From positions 186,278 through 250,277 of the forward strand of contig NZ_LOJI01000040.1 of the NCBI RefSeq assembly GCF_001595965.1: a DNA stretch of 64,000 nt, written 5' to 3'. The notes under the pieces are model-generated. The model was not told the DNA's origin, made no database searches, and saw only the letters and a program-made list of their open reading frames with translations. Source of the stretch: Polynucleobacter yangtzensis. GTDB taxonomy: Bacteria; Pseudomonadota; Gammaproteobacteria; Burkholderiales; Burkholderiaceae. This document shows, piece after piece, positions 45,145-52,471 of this stretch. Position numbers and translations under genes: made by a program. How positions within the stretch are numbered: the stretch's first letter is position 1; each line of letters begins with the position of its first letter.

Positions 45145-45312
45145 CTATCGACCGCGACCAGCCTTGCGCATCATGCCTTTTCCCCCGCCAAAGCCTGCCT
45201 GAGGCCTTCCAGCAGGTCCAGATGGGCCTTTTGGGACGGGTGGGCGTGCTGGTGGCTTGGCAACTACTGCCTTAGCCGGGGTCTTTGAATCGGGTTTCTT
45301 TTCGTCAGTCAC
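45145..45312 (-). CDS. Small basic Pro/Gly/Lys-rich protein (55 aa), unknown
   Basis: The frame starts with GTG at 45312, preceded by AGGAG six bases upstream. The product begins MTDEKKPDSKTPAKAVV, passes through a Pro-rich centre (KPPARPPVPKGPSGPAGRPQ) and ends in a Gly/Lys/Arg-rich tail (GFGGGKGMMRKAGRGR). It is low-complexity and strongly basic, which suggests nucleic acid or acidic-surface binding. No domain is recognised. It diverges from the site-2 protease gene, with only 28 bp between start codons. Confidence 0.6.
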   Translation of the reverse strand: MTDEKKPDSKTPAKAVVAKPPARPPVPKGPSGPAGRPQAGFGGGKGMMRKAGRGR

Positions 45313-45340
45313 TTTGAGCTCCTATGGATATCATATTGCC

Positions 45341-46003
45341 ATGATTACCGACTATTCTATCCAAGCTATCGCAATTAATGCGATTCCCCTGATTTTTGCC
45401 ATCACCATTCACGAAGCAGCCCATGGTTATGCCGCCCGTCGATTTGGGGATAACACGGCCTACATGCTGGGAAGAGTCAGCCTTAACCCCGCTAAACATA
45501 TAGACCCCGTTGGTACTATTTTGATCCCGCTGGTCTTGCTTCTAACTGGGTCGCCATTTTTAGTGGGCTACGCCAAGCCTGTTCCGGTAAATTTTGGACG
45601 CCTCAGAAACCCCAGAATTGACTCGATATGGGTTGCCTTGGCAGGTCCAGGCTCGAATTTCATTCAAGCACTGATTTGGCTCATCCTCTTGATTTGCTTA
45701 GTAGGTTTTGGAGTCACTGAAAAATTTCTAATCTCCATGTCTCAAGCGGGCGTCACCTGGAATTTGGGCTTATTGGTATTCAACCTGTTTCCCCTACCCC
45801 CTCTGGATGGGGGCCGCGTTCTAGCAAGCCTACTTCCTGCCCGTCAGTCGATTGCCCTTGGCAAGTTAGAGCCTTGGGGCTTTTTTATTGTGCTGGGACT
45901 CGTATTTACTGGGGTCATTAGCGCCTTATGGATGACTCCATTGATGAGCTTTTTTGAATGGCTCATCCTTTTGCTCACCAGCCCTCTCAGAATGATCTTT
46001 TAA
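45341..46003 (+). CDS. Site-2 protease family (M50) membrane metalloprotease
   Basis: I start at ATG 45341 (MITDYSIQAIAINAIPLIF), since the longer frame runs antisense through the adjacent small gene. The 220-residue protein has HEAAH at residues 24-28 in a membrane helix and NLFPLPPLDGGRVLA near the C-terminus, supplying the zinc ligands of the M50B/short rhomboid-free S2P group. It probably cleaves substrates within the membrane; the target is unknown. A cytochrome c' gene follows. Confidence 0.9.
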   Translation: MITDYSIQAIAINAIPLIFAITIHEAAHGYAARRFGDNTAYMLGRVSLNPAKHIDPVGTILIPLVLLLTGSPFLVGYAKPVPVNFGRLRNPRIDSIWVALAGPGSNFIQALIWLILLICLVGFGVTEKFLISMSQAGVTWNLGLLVFNLFPLPPLDGGRVLASLLPARQSIALGKLEPWGFFIVLGLVFTGVISALWMTPLMSFFEWLILLLTSPLRMIF

Positions 46004-46071
46004 GCAAGCGGAAAAGCATTTTCTGGGATATTCTGAATCCACGTAGCGCACCTCATATTAGGAGAACAATC

Positions 46072-46524
46072 ATGAAACTACAAAAATTGGTTTTAGCAGG
46101 CACCGCAACTGTTTTGGCGATTGGCGCAGGCGTAGCTTATGCGCAATTCCAAAAACCAGAAGATGCCATTAAATATCGTCAGAGCGCATTTACGGTCATG
46201 GCAAACTCTTTTGGAAAAATTGGCGCAGTTGTTAAGGGCGAAGCGCCTTACAACAAAGATGAAGTTGCTAAGAATGCTGCCATTGTTGCGATGATGTCTA
46301 CTTTGCCATGGCAAGCCTTTGGTCCTGGCACCGAAGGCGGCAAAGCACAACCAGCTGTCTGGTCTGATAACGCCAAATTCAAGGCTGCAGGTGACAAGAT
46401 GCAGTTAGCAGTAGTAGATCTTAATAAAGCTGCTCAGTCTGGCGATCTCGAAAGTATCAAGAAAGCCTTCGGCGCAGCTGGCGCAACTTGCAAAGGTTGT
46501 CATGACGACTTCAAAAAGAAATAA
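46072..46524 (+). CDS. Cytochrome c' (periplasmic, exported)
   Basis: I start at ATG 46072 with AGGAG upstream. The 150-residue protein has a signal peptide ending near AYA/Q, a four-helix-bundle type sequence (DAIKYRQSAFTVMANSFGKI) and a single C-terminal haem motif C140-K-G-C143-H144, exactly the cytochrome c' layout. These proteins bind NO or carry electrons in some betaproteobacteria. The convergent cytochrome b561 gene begins just downstream, a common pairing. Confidence 0.92.
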   Translation: MKLQKLVLAGTATVLAIGAGVAYAQFQKPEDAIKYRQSAFTVMANSFGKIGAVVKGEAPYNKDEVAKNAAIVAMMSTLPWQAFGPGTEGGKAQPAVWSDNAKFKAAGDKMQLAVVDLNKAAQSGDLESIKKAFGAAGATCKGCHDDFKKK

Positions 46525-46541
46525 CCTAACTTTATTGGTAT

Positions 46542-47222
46542 TTACTTCGTAATAAAGTAACCCACTACTACCGCGATTAAGCTAAAGAGCAGTAAAGCAA
46601 AACCGCGCTGTAGCCCTCCGTCATTGGAGGCTCGACCCAAGTCAGCAGGCAAGTATTTAGCCTCTTCGCTTGGGTCAATTTCTTTGTCGCCGCTGATCAT
46701 TGGTTTAATAAGATTTTCACCTTTAAATTTTTTGTAGAACCAGATTGCCGCAACATGAATGGCAATCAATGTATAGATCACCACCTGATTGCCCTCATGA
46801 ATCTGGGACAGAAATGAGCTTACCGAGCTCGATACATATTTTGCTAGCGGACCCTGAAAGGCAATCTCATCATCCACAAACAAACCCGTTGTAACTTGCA
46901 CGCACAATACAAAAAGCAATGCGAACACAGACAATGCACCAACTGGATTATGACCAAGCACGCGAGGTGAACTCCCTTGCAAATAAGCAAGAATCGCCTT
47001 TTTACTCGGAAAGAAGGAGACAAAACGCGCGTGAGTAGAGCCAATGAAACCCCAGATTATTCTGAAGATCAATAAGCATAAAATGCTGTAGCCAAAATAG
47101 GCGTGCCATTGAATGGCATTGCCACCTATATTGACGCTAATAAAACTGCCAATAATGCAGAGCACTAACAACCAGTGAAATAAACGAATTGGCAAATCCC
47201 AGACGCGAATGATTTTCTTCAT
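46542..47222 (-). CDS. Cytochrome b561-type membrane protein (Ni/Fe-hydrogenase cytochrome b-like)
   Basis: I start at ATG 47222 (MKKIIRVWDLPIRLFHWLL); a longer frame would overlap the divergent MFS gene. The 226-residue protein has VWDLPIRLFHW with the first haem His, WHAYFGYSILCLLIFRIIWG, then NPVGALSVFALLFVLCVQVTTGLF and a later His-containing helix (LIAIHVAAIWFYKKF). It transfers electrons between quinone and periplasmic cytochromes such as the neighbouring cytochrome c'. The stop codon is 18 bp from the cytochrome c' stop. Confidence 0.88.
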   Translation of the reverse strand: MKKIIRVWDLPIRLFHWLLVLCIIGSFISVNIGGNAIQWHAYFGYSILCLLIFRIIWGFIGSTHARFVSFFPSKKAILAYLQGSSPRVLGHNPVGALSVFALLFVLCVQVTTGLFVDDEIAFQGPLAKYVSSSVSSFLSQIHEGNQVVIYTLIAIHVAAIWFYKKFKGENLIKPMISGDKEIDPSEEAKYLPADLGRASNDGGLQRGFALLLFSLIAVVVGYFITK

Positions 47223-47265
47223 GTTTAAAGGATAACTCGCTTCTCCCTTAAAATGCTGAGAATTC

Positions 47266-48471
47266 ATGAATCCCGGCAAAGCCTTTAGAACCTTACTGCT
47301 GTACCGCATCGGTGCAACACTCAGCTACCAAATTACGATGGTAGCGGTAGGTTGGCATCTTTATGAAATCACCAATAGCGTGGTGTCACTTGGACTCATT
47401 GGTCTTGCAGAGCTTGTACCCTACTTTGCACTTGCCCTTTATTCAGGACATGCAGTTGATCACTATTCGCGCAAATGGATTGCGGCCATTGCCTGCCTGA
47501 TTCATATTGCAGTAGGTTTATTTTTAACCTGCATTGCGCTAGGTTGGCTTTCTCCACCAGTCCCATTGATTTACACCGCCGTTGCATTTATTGGTGTTGG
47601 GCGAGCCCTCTTAAGGCCATCCTATCAAGCGCTGTTTGGCCAGATCATTCCAAGAGATCAACTACCCAGATACACAGCCTATGCATCCTCTGCTTTTCAG
47701 ATTTGTGTAGTGGCCGGCCCAGGACTGGGTGGACTCATGATTGGCTTTGCGGGTCTCGAATGGACTTACTTACTTGCTGCATTTTGTGGAGCAGTCGGTT
47801 TATACGGAATCACCTTAATTAACGCCTTACAAGAAAAGTCCAGCAACCTATCTGGTCACTTCTTGAAGAGTTTTTTGGAGGGCTTTCATTACGTCAGAAA
47901 ACATGAGCTCATTTTGGGCATCATGGCGCTCGACATGTTTGCCGTTCTCTTTGGTGGCGCCGTTTCTATCCTGCCCGCATTTGTTAAAGAAGTTTTGAAC
48001 GCGGGGCCAGAGACCTTGGGGATTTTGCGTGCCGCACCCGCAGCAGGCGCTGTGATTACCGGAATCTACTTAGCTCGACGCCCGATTCTGACGGATTCTG
48101 GCAAATATCTTCTTATCTCAGTTGCTGGATTTGGAGCGGCCATCATTGCCTTTGGTATCTCTAGCAATTTATGGCTATGTGCCCTCTTCTTATTTATTTC
48201 TGGATGCTTTGATTCTGTGTCAGTCGTGATCCGAGGAAGCATCATGCAACTGACAACACCGGATCATATGCGCGGCAGAATTAGTGCCATCAACGGAATC
48301 TTTATTGGTTCATCTAATGAATTAGGCGCACTTGAATCTGGCATTGCCGCCAGCATGATGGGCCTAGTACCATCTATCGTATTTGGTGGGGTGGCCACGA
48401 TTGCAATCGTATTGATTACACATCGCCTTGCGCCACACCTGAGTAGATTACATTTAAAAGATATCGCTTAA
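47266..48471 (+). CDS. Major facilitator superfamily transporter
   Basis: The 401-residue protein has about ten to twelve membrane segments and a central loop, with the motif SGHAVDHYSRKWI between helices 2 and 3 matching the MFS GxxxDRxGRR position. It resembles the EntS/MFS_3 exporter group by its AAPAAGAVITGIYLARR region. The substrate is unknown. It diverges from the cytochrome b561 gene with 43 bp between starts. Confidence 0.85.
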   Translation: MNPGKAFRTLLLYRIGATLSYQITMVAVGWHLYEITNSVVSLGLIGLAELVPYFALALYSGHAVDHYSRKWIAAIACLIHIAVGLFLTCIALGWLSPPVPLIYTAVAFIGVGRALLRPSYQALFGQIIPRDQLPRYTAYASSAFQICVVAGPGLGGLMIGFAGLEWTYLLAAFCGAVGLYGITLINALQEKSSNLSGHFLKSFLEGFHYVRKHELILGIMALDMFAVLFGGAVSILPAFVKEVLNAGPETLGILRAAPAAGAVITGIYLARRPILTDSGKYLLISVAGFGAAIIAFGISSNLWLCALFLFISGCFDSVSVVIRGSIMQLTTPDHMRGRISAINGIFIGSSNELGALESGIAASMMGLVPSIVFGGVATIAIVLITHRLAPHLSRLHLKDIA

Positions 48472-48507
48472 AGTAATTTGATGCATTACTGAATTGCTAA
48501 CTTGCCA

Positions 48508-49449
48508 CTATTTAATCTCAGGCAAATCTTTCTGAATAATCTTCAGGCCAGCACGCAGGGCATCTTGATAGCGCTCACGCTCTGCTTTAATCGTTTCAGC
48601 AGTCCATGTGAAAAAGCCTTCACCAGTTTTCATTCCAAACTTTCCGCTTTCAATACGGTCGCTCAAACACTTCGCAATGGTAGGTGAATTATTTAGAGTG
48701 GGGTAAATTGTTGCTCCGCCAGCGCCATGCACCTCAAGACCAGCGTGATCTCTTTGCATAGCCGGTCCTGCTGCAATATAACGAAAGCCAAAGCCAAAGC
48801 GCACAGCTTTATCAATATCTTCAGGCGTACATATTCCCTCATCAACCATAGCAAAAGCCTCACGCGATAAAGCGTGTTGCAAGCGATTTGCTAAAAATCC
48901 AGGGAGATCTTTTTTCACAGTCACCGGCACCATGCCGCAAGCAGTCATTAATCGCGAAAGACTCTCACCAACCATCGGGGAAGTCTTTTGACCATAAACT
49001 ACTTCCACACAGGGCACTAAATGTGCGGGCATAAAAAAATGTAGGCCGATCATTCTGGCAGAGGTTCTCAAGCCGCTCGCGATTTCGCTAATAGGGAAAC
49101 TTGTACTATTGCTAGCCAATACTGCCTCTGGCTTTGCATATTTTTCTAACTTGGCAAATAGCTCGCGCTTAATATCTAAGCGCTCTGGCACACATTCAAT
49201 CACCAGATCGATGTCCGTCCAATCAACCTCTTCTAGAGTTCCGGCAACAGTGAGTAAATGGGTACGATGCTCGTATCCCAAATCAGCCATCGTGTTGGCG
49301 AAGTAGTCGGGCAACAGCGCGCGTCTTTCGGTTGTTGGCTCGACTACCTGCACAGCACAACCACCACGCGCACATACTGCTGCAACGTCTGCACCCATAG
49401 TGCCGCCACCGACTATCACCACTTTGGTTTCGGCTGGTGTAAATAACAT
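48508..49449 (-). CDS. 3-hydroxyacyl-CoA dehydrogenase-like protein A
   Basis: The 313-residue protein has the NAD motif VVIVGGGTMGADVAAVCARGG and a catalytic His137 and Glu149 in LHFFMPAHLVPCVEV, with Asn188 in GFLANRLQHALSREAF. The normal HFFNP motif is HFFMP here, with Met in place of Asn. It is similar to the protein at 55796. Relatives include L-gulonate 3-dehydrogenase and 3-hydroxybutyryl-CoA dehydrogenase. GGAG lies seven bases before the ATG. It diverges from the 2-hydroxyacid dehydrogenase gene that opens the TRAP cluster. Confidence 0.85.
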   Translation of the reverse strand: MLFTPAETKVVIVGGGTMGADVAAVCARGGCAVQVVEPTTERRALLPDYFANTMADLGYEHRTHLLTVAGTLEEVDWTDIDLVIECVPERLDIKRELFAKLEKYAKPEAVLASNSTSFPISEIASGLRTSARMIGLHFFMPAHLVPCVEVVYGQKTSPMVGESLSRLMTACGMVPVTVKKDLPGFLANRLQHALSREAFAMVDEGICTPEDIDKAVRFGFGFRYIAAGPAMQRDHAGLEVHGAGGATIYPTLNNSPTIAKCLSDRIESGKFGMKTGEGFFTWTAETIKAERERYQDALRAGLKIIQKDLPEIK

Positions 49450-49533
49450 GAATGCTCTCCTAAAGGGTGCCGACTTTTTCTGAAAATTACTCTTACAATG
49501 GGGTCATTATTTCAATAAAAAAGCTAGTGAGAC

Positions 49534-50463
49534 ATGATCCCCGTCAATTCGGTGCTGCAGGTCGGCCATTTCCCTGAAATTATGCAGGCTGAGATAGATC
49601 GGCGCTTTACCCCTATTCATCATCCCGATCCGCAAGCTCCCGCTCCTGCTGGAAACTTTCAAGCGATTTTGATTCGCTCCAATACGAAGCTTCCGGAAGC
49701 GCTGGTTAAACAAATCCCTAGTATCCGCATGGTTGCAACCTGTGGTGTTGGTTACGACAACCTTCCTCTAGACTATTTAAAAGCAAACGGCATTAAGGCA
49801 AGCAATACGCCAGGCGTCTTAAACGACGCAGTTTGCGAACTAGCAGTCGGCATGATGCTTGCACTTTTGCGCCAACTTCCAGAGGCTCAGGAATACGTCA
49901 AGAGCGCTGCTTGGTCGAAGGCGCCCTTCAGAATCACCACCACCCTGGCTGGCAAGCGTGTGGGGATAGCAGGCATGGGTCGAATTGGTCAAGATTTGGC
50001 CGAACGCTTAAAGCCTTTTAAGGTAGAAATCGCCTATTCAGGGCCGAACAAAAAATCACTTCCTTACACTTACTATCGAGAAATCAAGGATTTAGCGAAA
50101 GACTGTGACATCCTATTTTTAGCTTGTCCTGCTACTCCTGAAACGAACAAGATGGTGAACGCTGCGGTACTTGAGGCTCTAGGTACTACCGGTTATTTAA
50201 TTAACATCGCTCGTGGCAGCGTGGTGGATGAGGATGCTCTTTTATATGCACTGCAACATAAAAAGATTGCTGGCGCTGCTTTAGATGTTTTTGAAAATGA
50301 GCCCAATCCAAACAAAGACTTTTTAAATCTTGATAATGTATTGTTGACACCACATATTGGTAGCGCCACCTCGGAAACACGGATAGCAATGACCCAATTA
50401 GCTGTAGATAATTTAGAAGCCTTCTTTAAACAACAACCTCTTCCATCGGAAGTTAATAACTAG
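49534..50463 (+). CDS. 2-hydroxyacid dehydrogenase (glyoxylate/hydroxypyruvate reductase-like)
   Basis: The 309-residue enzyme has RVGIAGMGRIGQDLAERL for NAD(P) binding and the catalytic triad Arg (INIARGSVVDE), Glu (ENEPNPNKDF) and His (LLTPHIGSATSE). The N-terminal MVATCGVGYDNLPLDYLK is typical of the family. It opens a same-strand run with a DapA-superfamily gene (15 bp downstream), a TAXI binding protein and a TRAP permease, so it may reduce a keto acid made by that pathway, or oxidise an imported hydroxyacid. Confidence 0.88.
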   Translation: MIPVNSVLQVGHFPEIMQAEIDRRFTPIHHPDPQAPAPAGNFQAILIRSNTKLPEALVKQIPSIRMVATCGVGYDNLPLDYLKANGIKASNTPGVLNDAVCELAVGMMLALLRQLPEAQEYVKSAAWSKAPFRITTTLAGKRVGIAGMGRIGQDLAERLKPFKVEIAYSGPNKKSLPYTYYREIKDLAKDCDILFLACPATPETNKMVNAAVLEALGTTGYLINIARGSVVDEDALLYALQHKKIAGAALDVFENEPNPNKDFLNLDNVLLTPHIGSATSETRIAMTQLAVDNLEAFFKQQPLPSEVNN

Positions 50464-50478
50464 AAAAACGGAGCCAGC

Positions 50479-51405
50479 ATGACGATCTCTCTGCACCCAT
50501 CAACCTTACCTGCGGTGCTTTCCCCTGTACTTACACCATTTAAGGCAGATGGCAGCCCCGATGCTCCAAAGTTATTGAAGCAATGTAAATGGTTAGAAGC
50601 CAATGGTGTTGGTCAGGCCATCTTTGGCACAAATTCAGAAGCCAACTCGATGTCCGCCCCTCAGAAGATGAGCACTCTGACAACACTTATTGAGGGTGGA
50701 TTAAGTCCTGAGCATTTGATGCCTGGAACTGGCGCCACATCGATCGATGCCACAGTCAACATGACACGCCATGCTGTAAATCATAAATGTGCAGGCGTAT
50801 TAATGTTGCCTCCCTTCTATTACAAAGACGTTTCTGATGATGGCCTATTTGCTTACTTCTCTGAAGTGATTCAAAAAGTTGGCAGTGCTGCACTACAGAT
50901 CTATATCTACAACATTCCACCTGTCACCAAAATTAATTTAAGCCTCTCTTTGTTAGAGCGCTTAACAAAAGAGTATCCAAAGACCATTGTTGGCATGAAA
51001 GATAGCTCTGGCGATTGGTCTTATACAGAGTCTGTTATTAAATTATTGGCGCCGCATGGCTTCCGCGTATATGCAGGTAGCGAAGTATTCTTAATGCGCG
51101 CCTTGCGTGCTGGTGGTGTGGGCTGCATCTCTGCTACTGCCAACGTGAACCCGAAAGCAATTGCCGATTTAGCTGCGCACTGGAGAGAGTCTAATGCTGA
51201 TGAGCGTCAAGCCAGTCTAGATCAAGTACGTGGAATTTTTGCTAAATACCAAATGATTGCTGGCATGAAGACTGCTGTCGCTCATTACAGTAAAGATCCT
51301 GAGTGGCTCAGAGTTCGTCCACCACTCATGCAGCTAACCCCCGAGCAACAAGCTCAATTGCTCAGCGAGTTGCAACAAATCAAATTCAGCATGCCGGGCC
51401 TGTAA
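50479..51405 (+). CDS. DapA-superfamily aldolase/dehydratase with altered GTxxE motif
   Basis: The 308-residue TIM barrel has the Schiff-base Lys174 in VGMKDSSGDW and Tyr144 in YIYNIPP. The active-site GTTGE loop reads GTNSE (residues 50-54), so the second Thr is Asn and the Gly is Ser. This argues against true dihydrodipicolinate synthase and for a sugar-acid or keto-acid lyase. GGAG lies eight bases upstream. The TRAP importer follows and an enolase-superfamily gene lies beyond it. Confidence 0.85.
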   Translation: MTISLHPSTLPAVLSPVLTPFKADGSPDAPKLLKQCKWLEANGVGQAIFGTNSEANSMSAPQKMSTLTTLIEGGLSPEHLMPGTGATSIDATVNMTRHAVNHKCAGVLMLPPFYYKDVSDDGLFAYFSEVIQKVGSAALQIYIYNIPPVTKINLSLSLLERLTKEYPKTIVGMKDSSGDWSYTESVIKLLAPHGFRVYAGSEVFLMRALRAGGVGCISATANVNPKAIADLAAHWRESNADERQASLDQVRGIFAKYQMIAGMKTAVAHYSKDPEWLRVRPPLMQLTPEQQAQLLSELQQIKFSMPGL

Positions 51406-51436
51406 TACAAATAATATAATTAACTAGGAGACAACA

Positions 51437-52387
51437 ATGAAACTACTGAAAGTCATTGCTTTATCACTGAGCTTTTTATGCGCAAGCGTGAATGCTCAAA
51501 ACATTTCTATTGCAACAGGCGGTACAGGCGGTGTTTACTACCCTATGGGTGGCGGACTTGCCTCAGTACTCTCCAGCAAAGTTCCTGGCATGTCTGCCAC
51601 AGCAGAAGTCACTGGTGGTTCTGTTGACAACCTGAAACTGATTGGCACGGGCAAGCCTTATGTTGGTTTCTCAATGGCTGATGCTGCTAAAGATGCCACT
51701 AGCGGTGTTGATAAGTTCAAAGATAAGCCAATTGAAGTACGTACTTTGCTAATTCTTTATCCAAACTTGATGCATGTTGCAACAGTTGAATCGACTGGCA
51801 TCAAAACTATGGCTGATCTCAAAGGCAAACGCGTAAGCACTGGATCTCCTGGCAGCGCTACAGAAGTCATGGCATTCCGTCTTCTTGAAGCAGCAGGCAT
51901 CGACCCAACTAAAGACATCAAGCGCGAGCGCTTAAGCGTTGCTGAATCTGTGAACGCAGTAAAGGACCGCAAGATTGATGCATTCTTCTGGGTTGGCGGC
52001 CTACCTACTGCAGCGGTAACTGATTTAGCCAATAGCCCTGGCATGAAAATTGTCATGGTCGACACATCAGCTGAAGTTCCAGCAATGAATAAGAAATATG
52101 GCAACTTGTATTTCCCATCCCTCATTACTAAGCAGACTTATAGCGGCATGGCCAAAGACAATAATGTTGCTGCAGTTGCAAACCTATTGGTTGTAAATGC
52201 CTCTATGTCAGATGACGAGGCTTACAAAATTGTAAAAGCTGTCTTTGACAACCAACTCGAGTTAGTTCGTTCACATGCTGAATACCGCAACGTCAAACTG
52301 GATGCTCAAAAAGCAAATGCAACGCCAGTTCCATACCATCCAGGTGCCTTAAAGTACTTTAAGGAAAAGGGTGTCAAAGTAAACTAA
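51437..52387 (+). CDS. TAXI-family TRAP transporter solute-binding protein
   Basis: The 316-residue protein has a signal peptide (SLSFLCASVNA/Q) and the TAXI core ISIATGGTGGVYYPMGGGLA, VTGGSVDNLKLIGTGKPYVGFS, then LKGKRVSTGSPGSATEVMAF. TAXI binding proteins feed a fused 4TM/12TM permease, present next door. TAGGAG precedes the start by about 8 bases. A strong terminator separates it from the permease gene, so it is likely made in excess over the permease. The ligand is unknown; glutamate and dicarboxylates are known for the family. Confidence 0.93.
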   Translation: MKLLKVIALSLSFLCASVNAQNISIATGGTGGVYYPMGGGLASVLSSKVPGMSATAEVTGGSVDNLKLIGTGKPYVGFSMADAAKDATSGVDKFKDKPIEVRTLLILYPNLMHVATVESTGIKTMADLKGKRVSTGSPGSATEVMAFRLLEAAGIDPTKDIKRERLSVAESVNAVKDRKIDAFFWVGGLPTAAVTDLANSPGMKIVMVDTSAEVPAMNKKYGNLYFPSLITKQTYSGMAKDNNVAAVANLLVVNASMSDDEAYKIVKAVFDNQLELVRSHAEYRNVKLDAQKANATPVPYHPGALKYFKEKGVKVN

Positions 52388-52405
52388 GCCAGCATTTGTA
52401 GTCAG

Positions 52406-52430
52406 GGGTGAGTCAAACTCACCCTTTTTT
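52406..52430 (+). terminator. Intra-operon terminator between TAXI protein and TRAP permease
   Basis: GGGTGAGT and ACTCACCC form an 8-bp stem with a CAA loop, followed by six T. It sits 19 bases after the TAXI stop and 42 bases before the permease start, suggesting partial termination that favours the binding protein. Confidence 0.88.
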
Positions 52431-52471
52431 GTTTTAAAGTAGCGCATAAATATAAATATATAGGTTGAGAC

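Noticed and set aside
43786-45312. Fluoride riboswitch for crcB
   Set aside because: Only 10 bp separate crcB from the dioxygenase gene, and no riboswitch-like fold was evident ahead of the operon.
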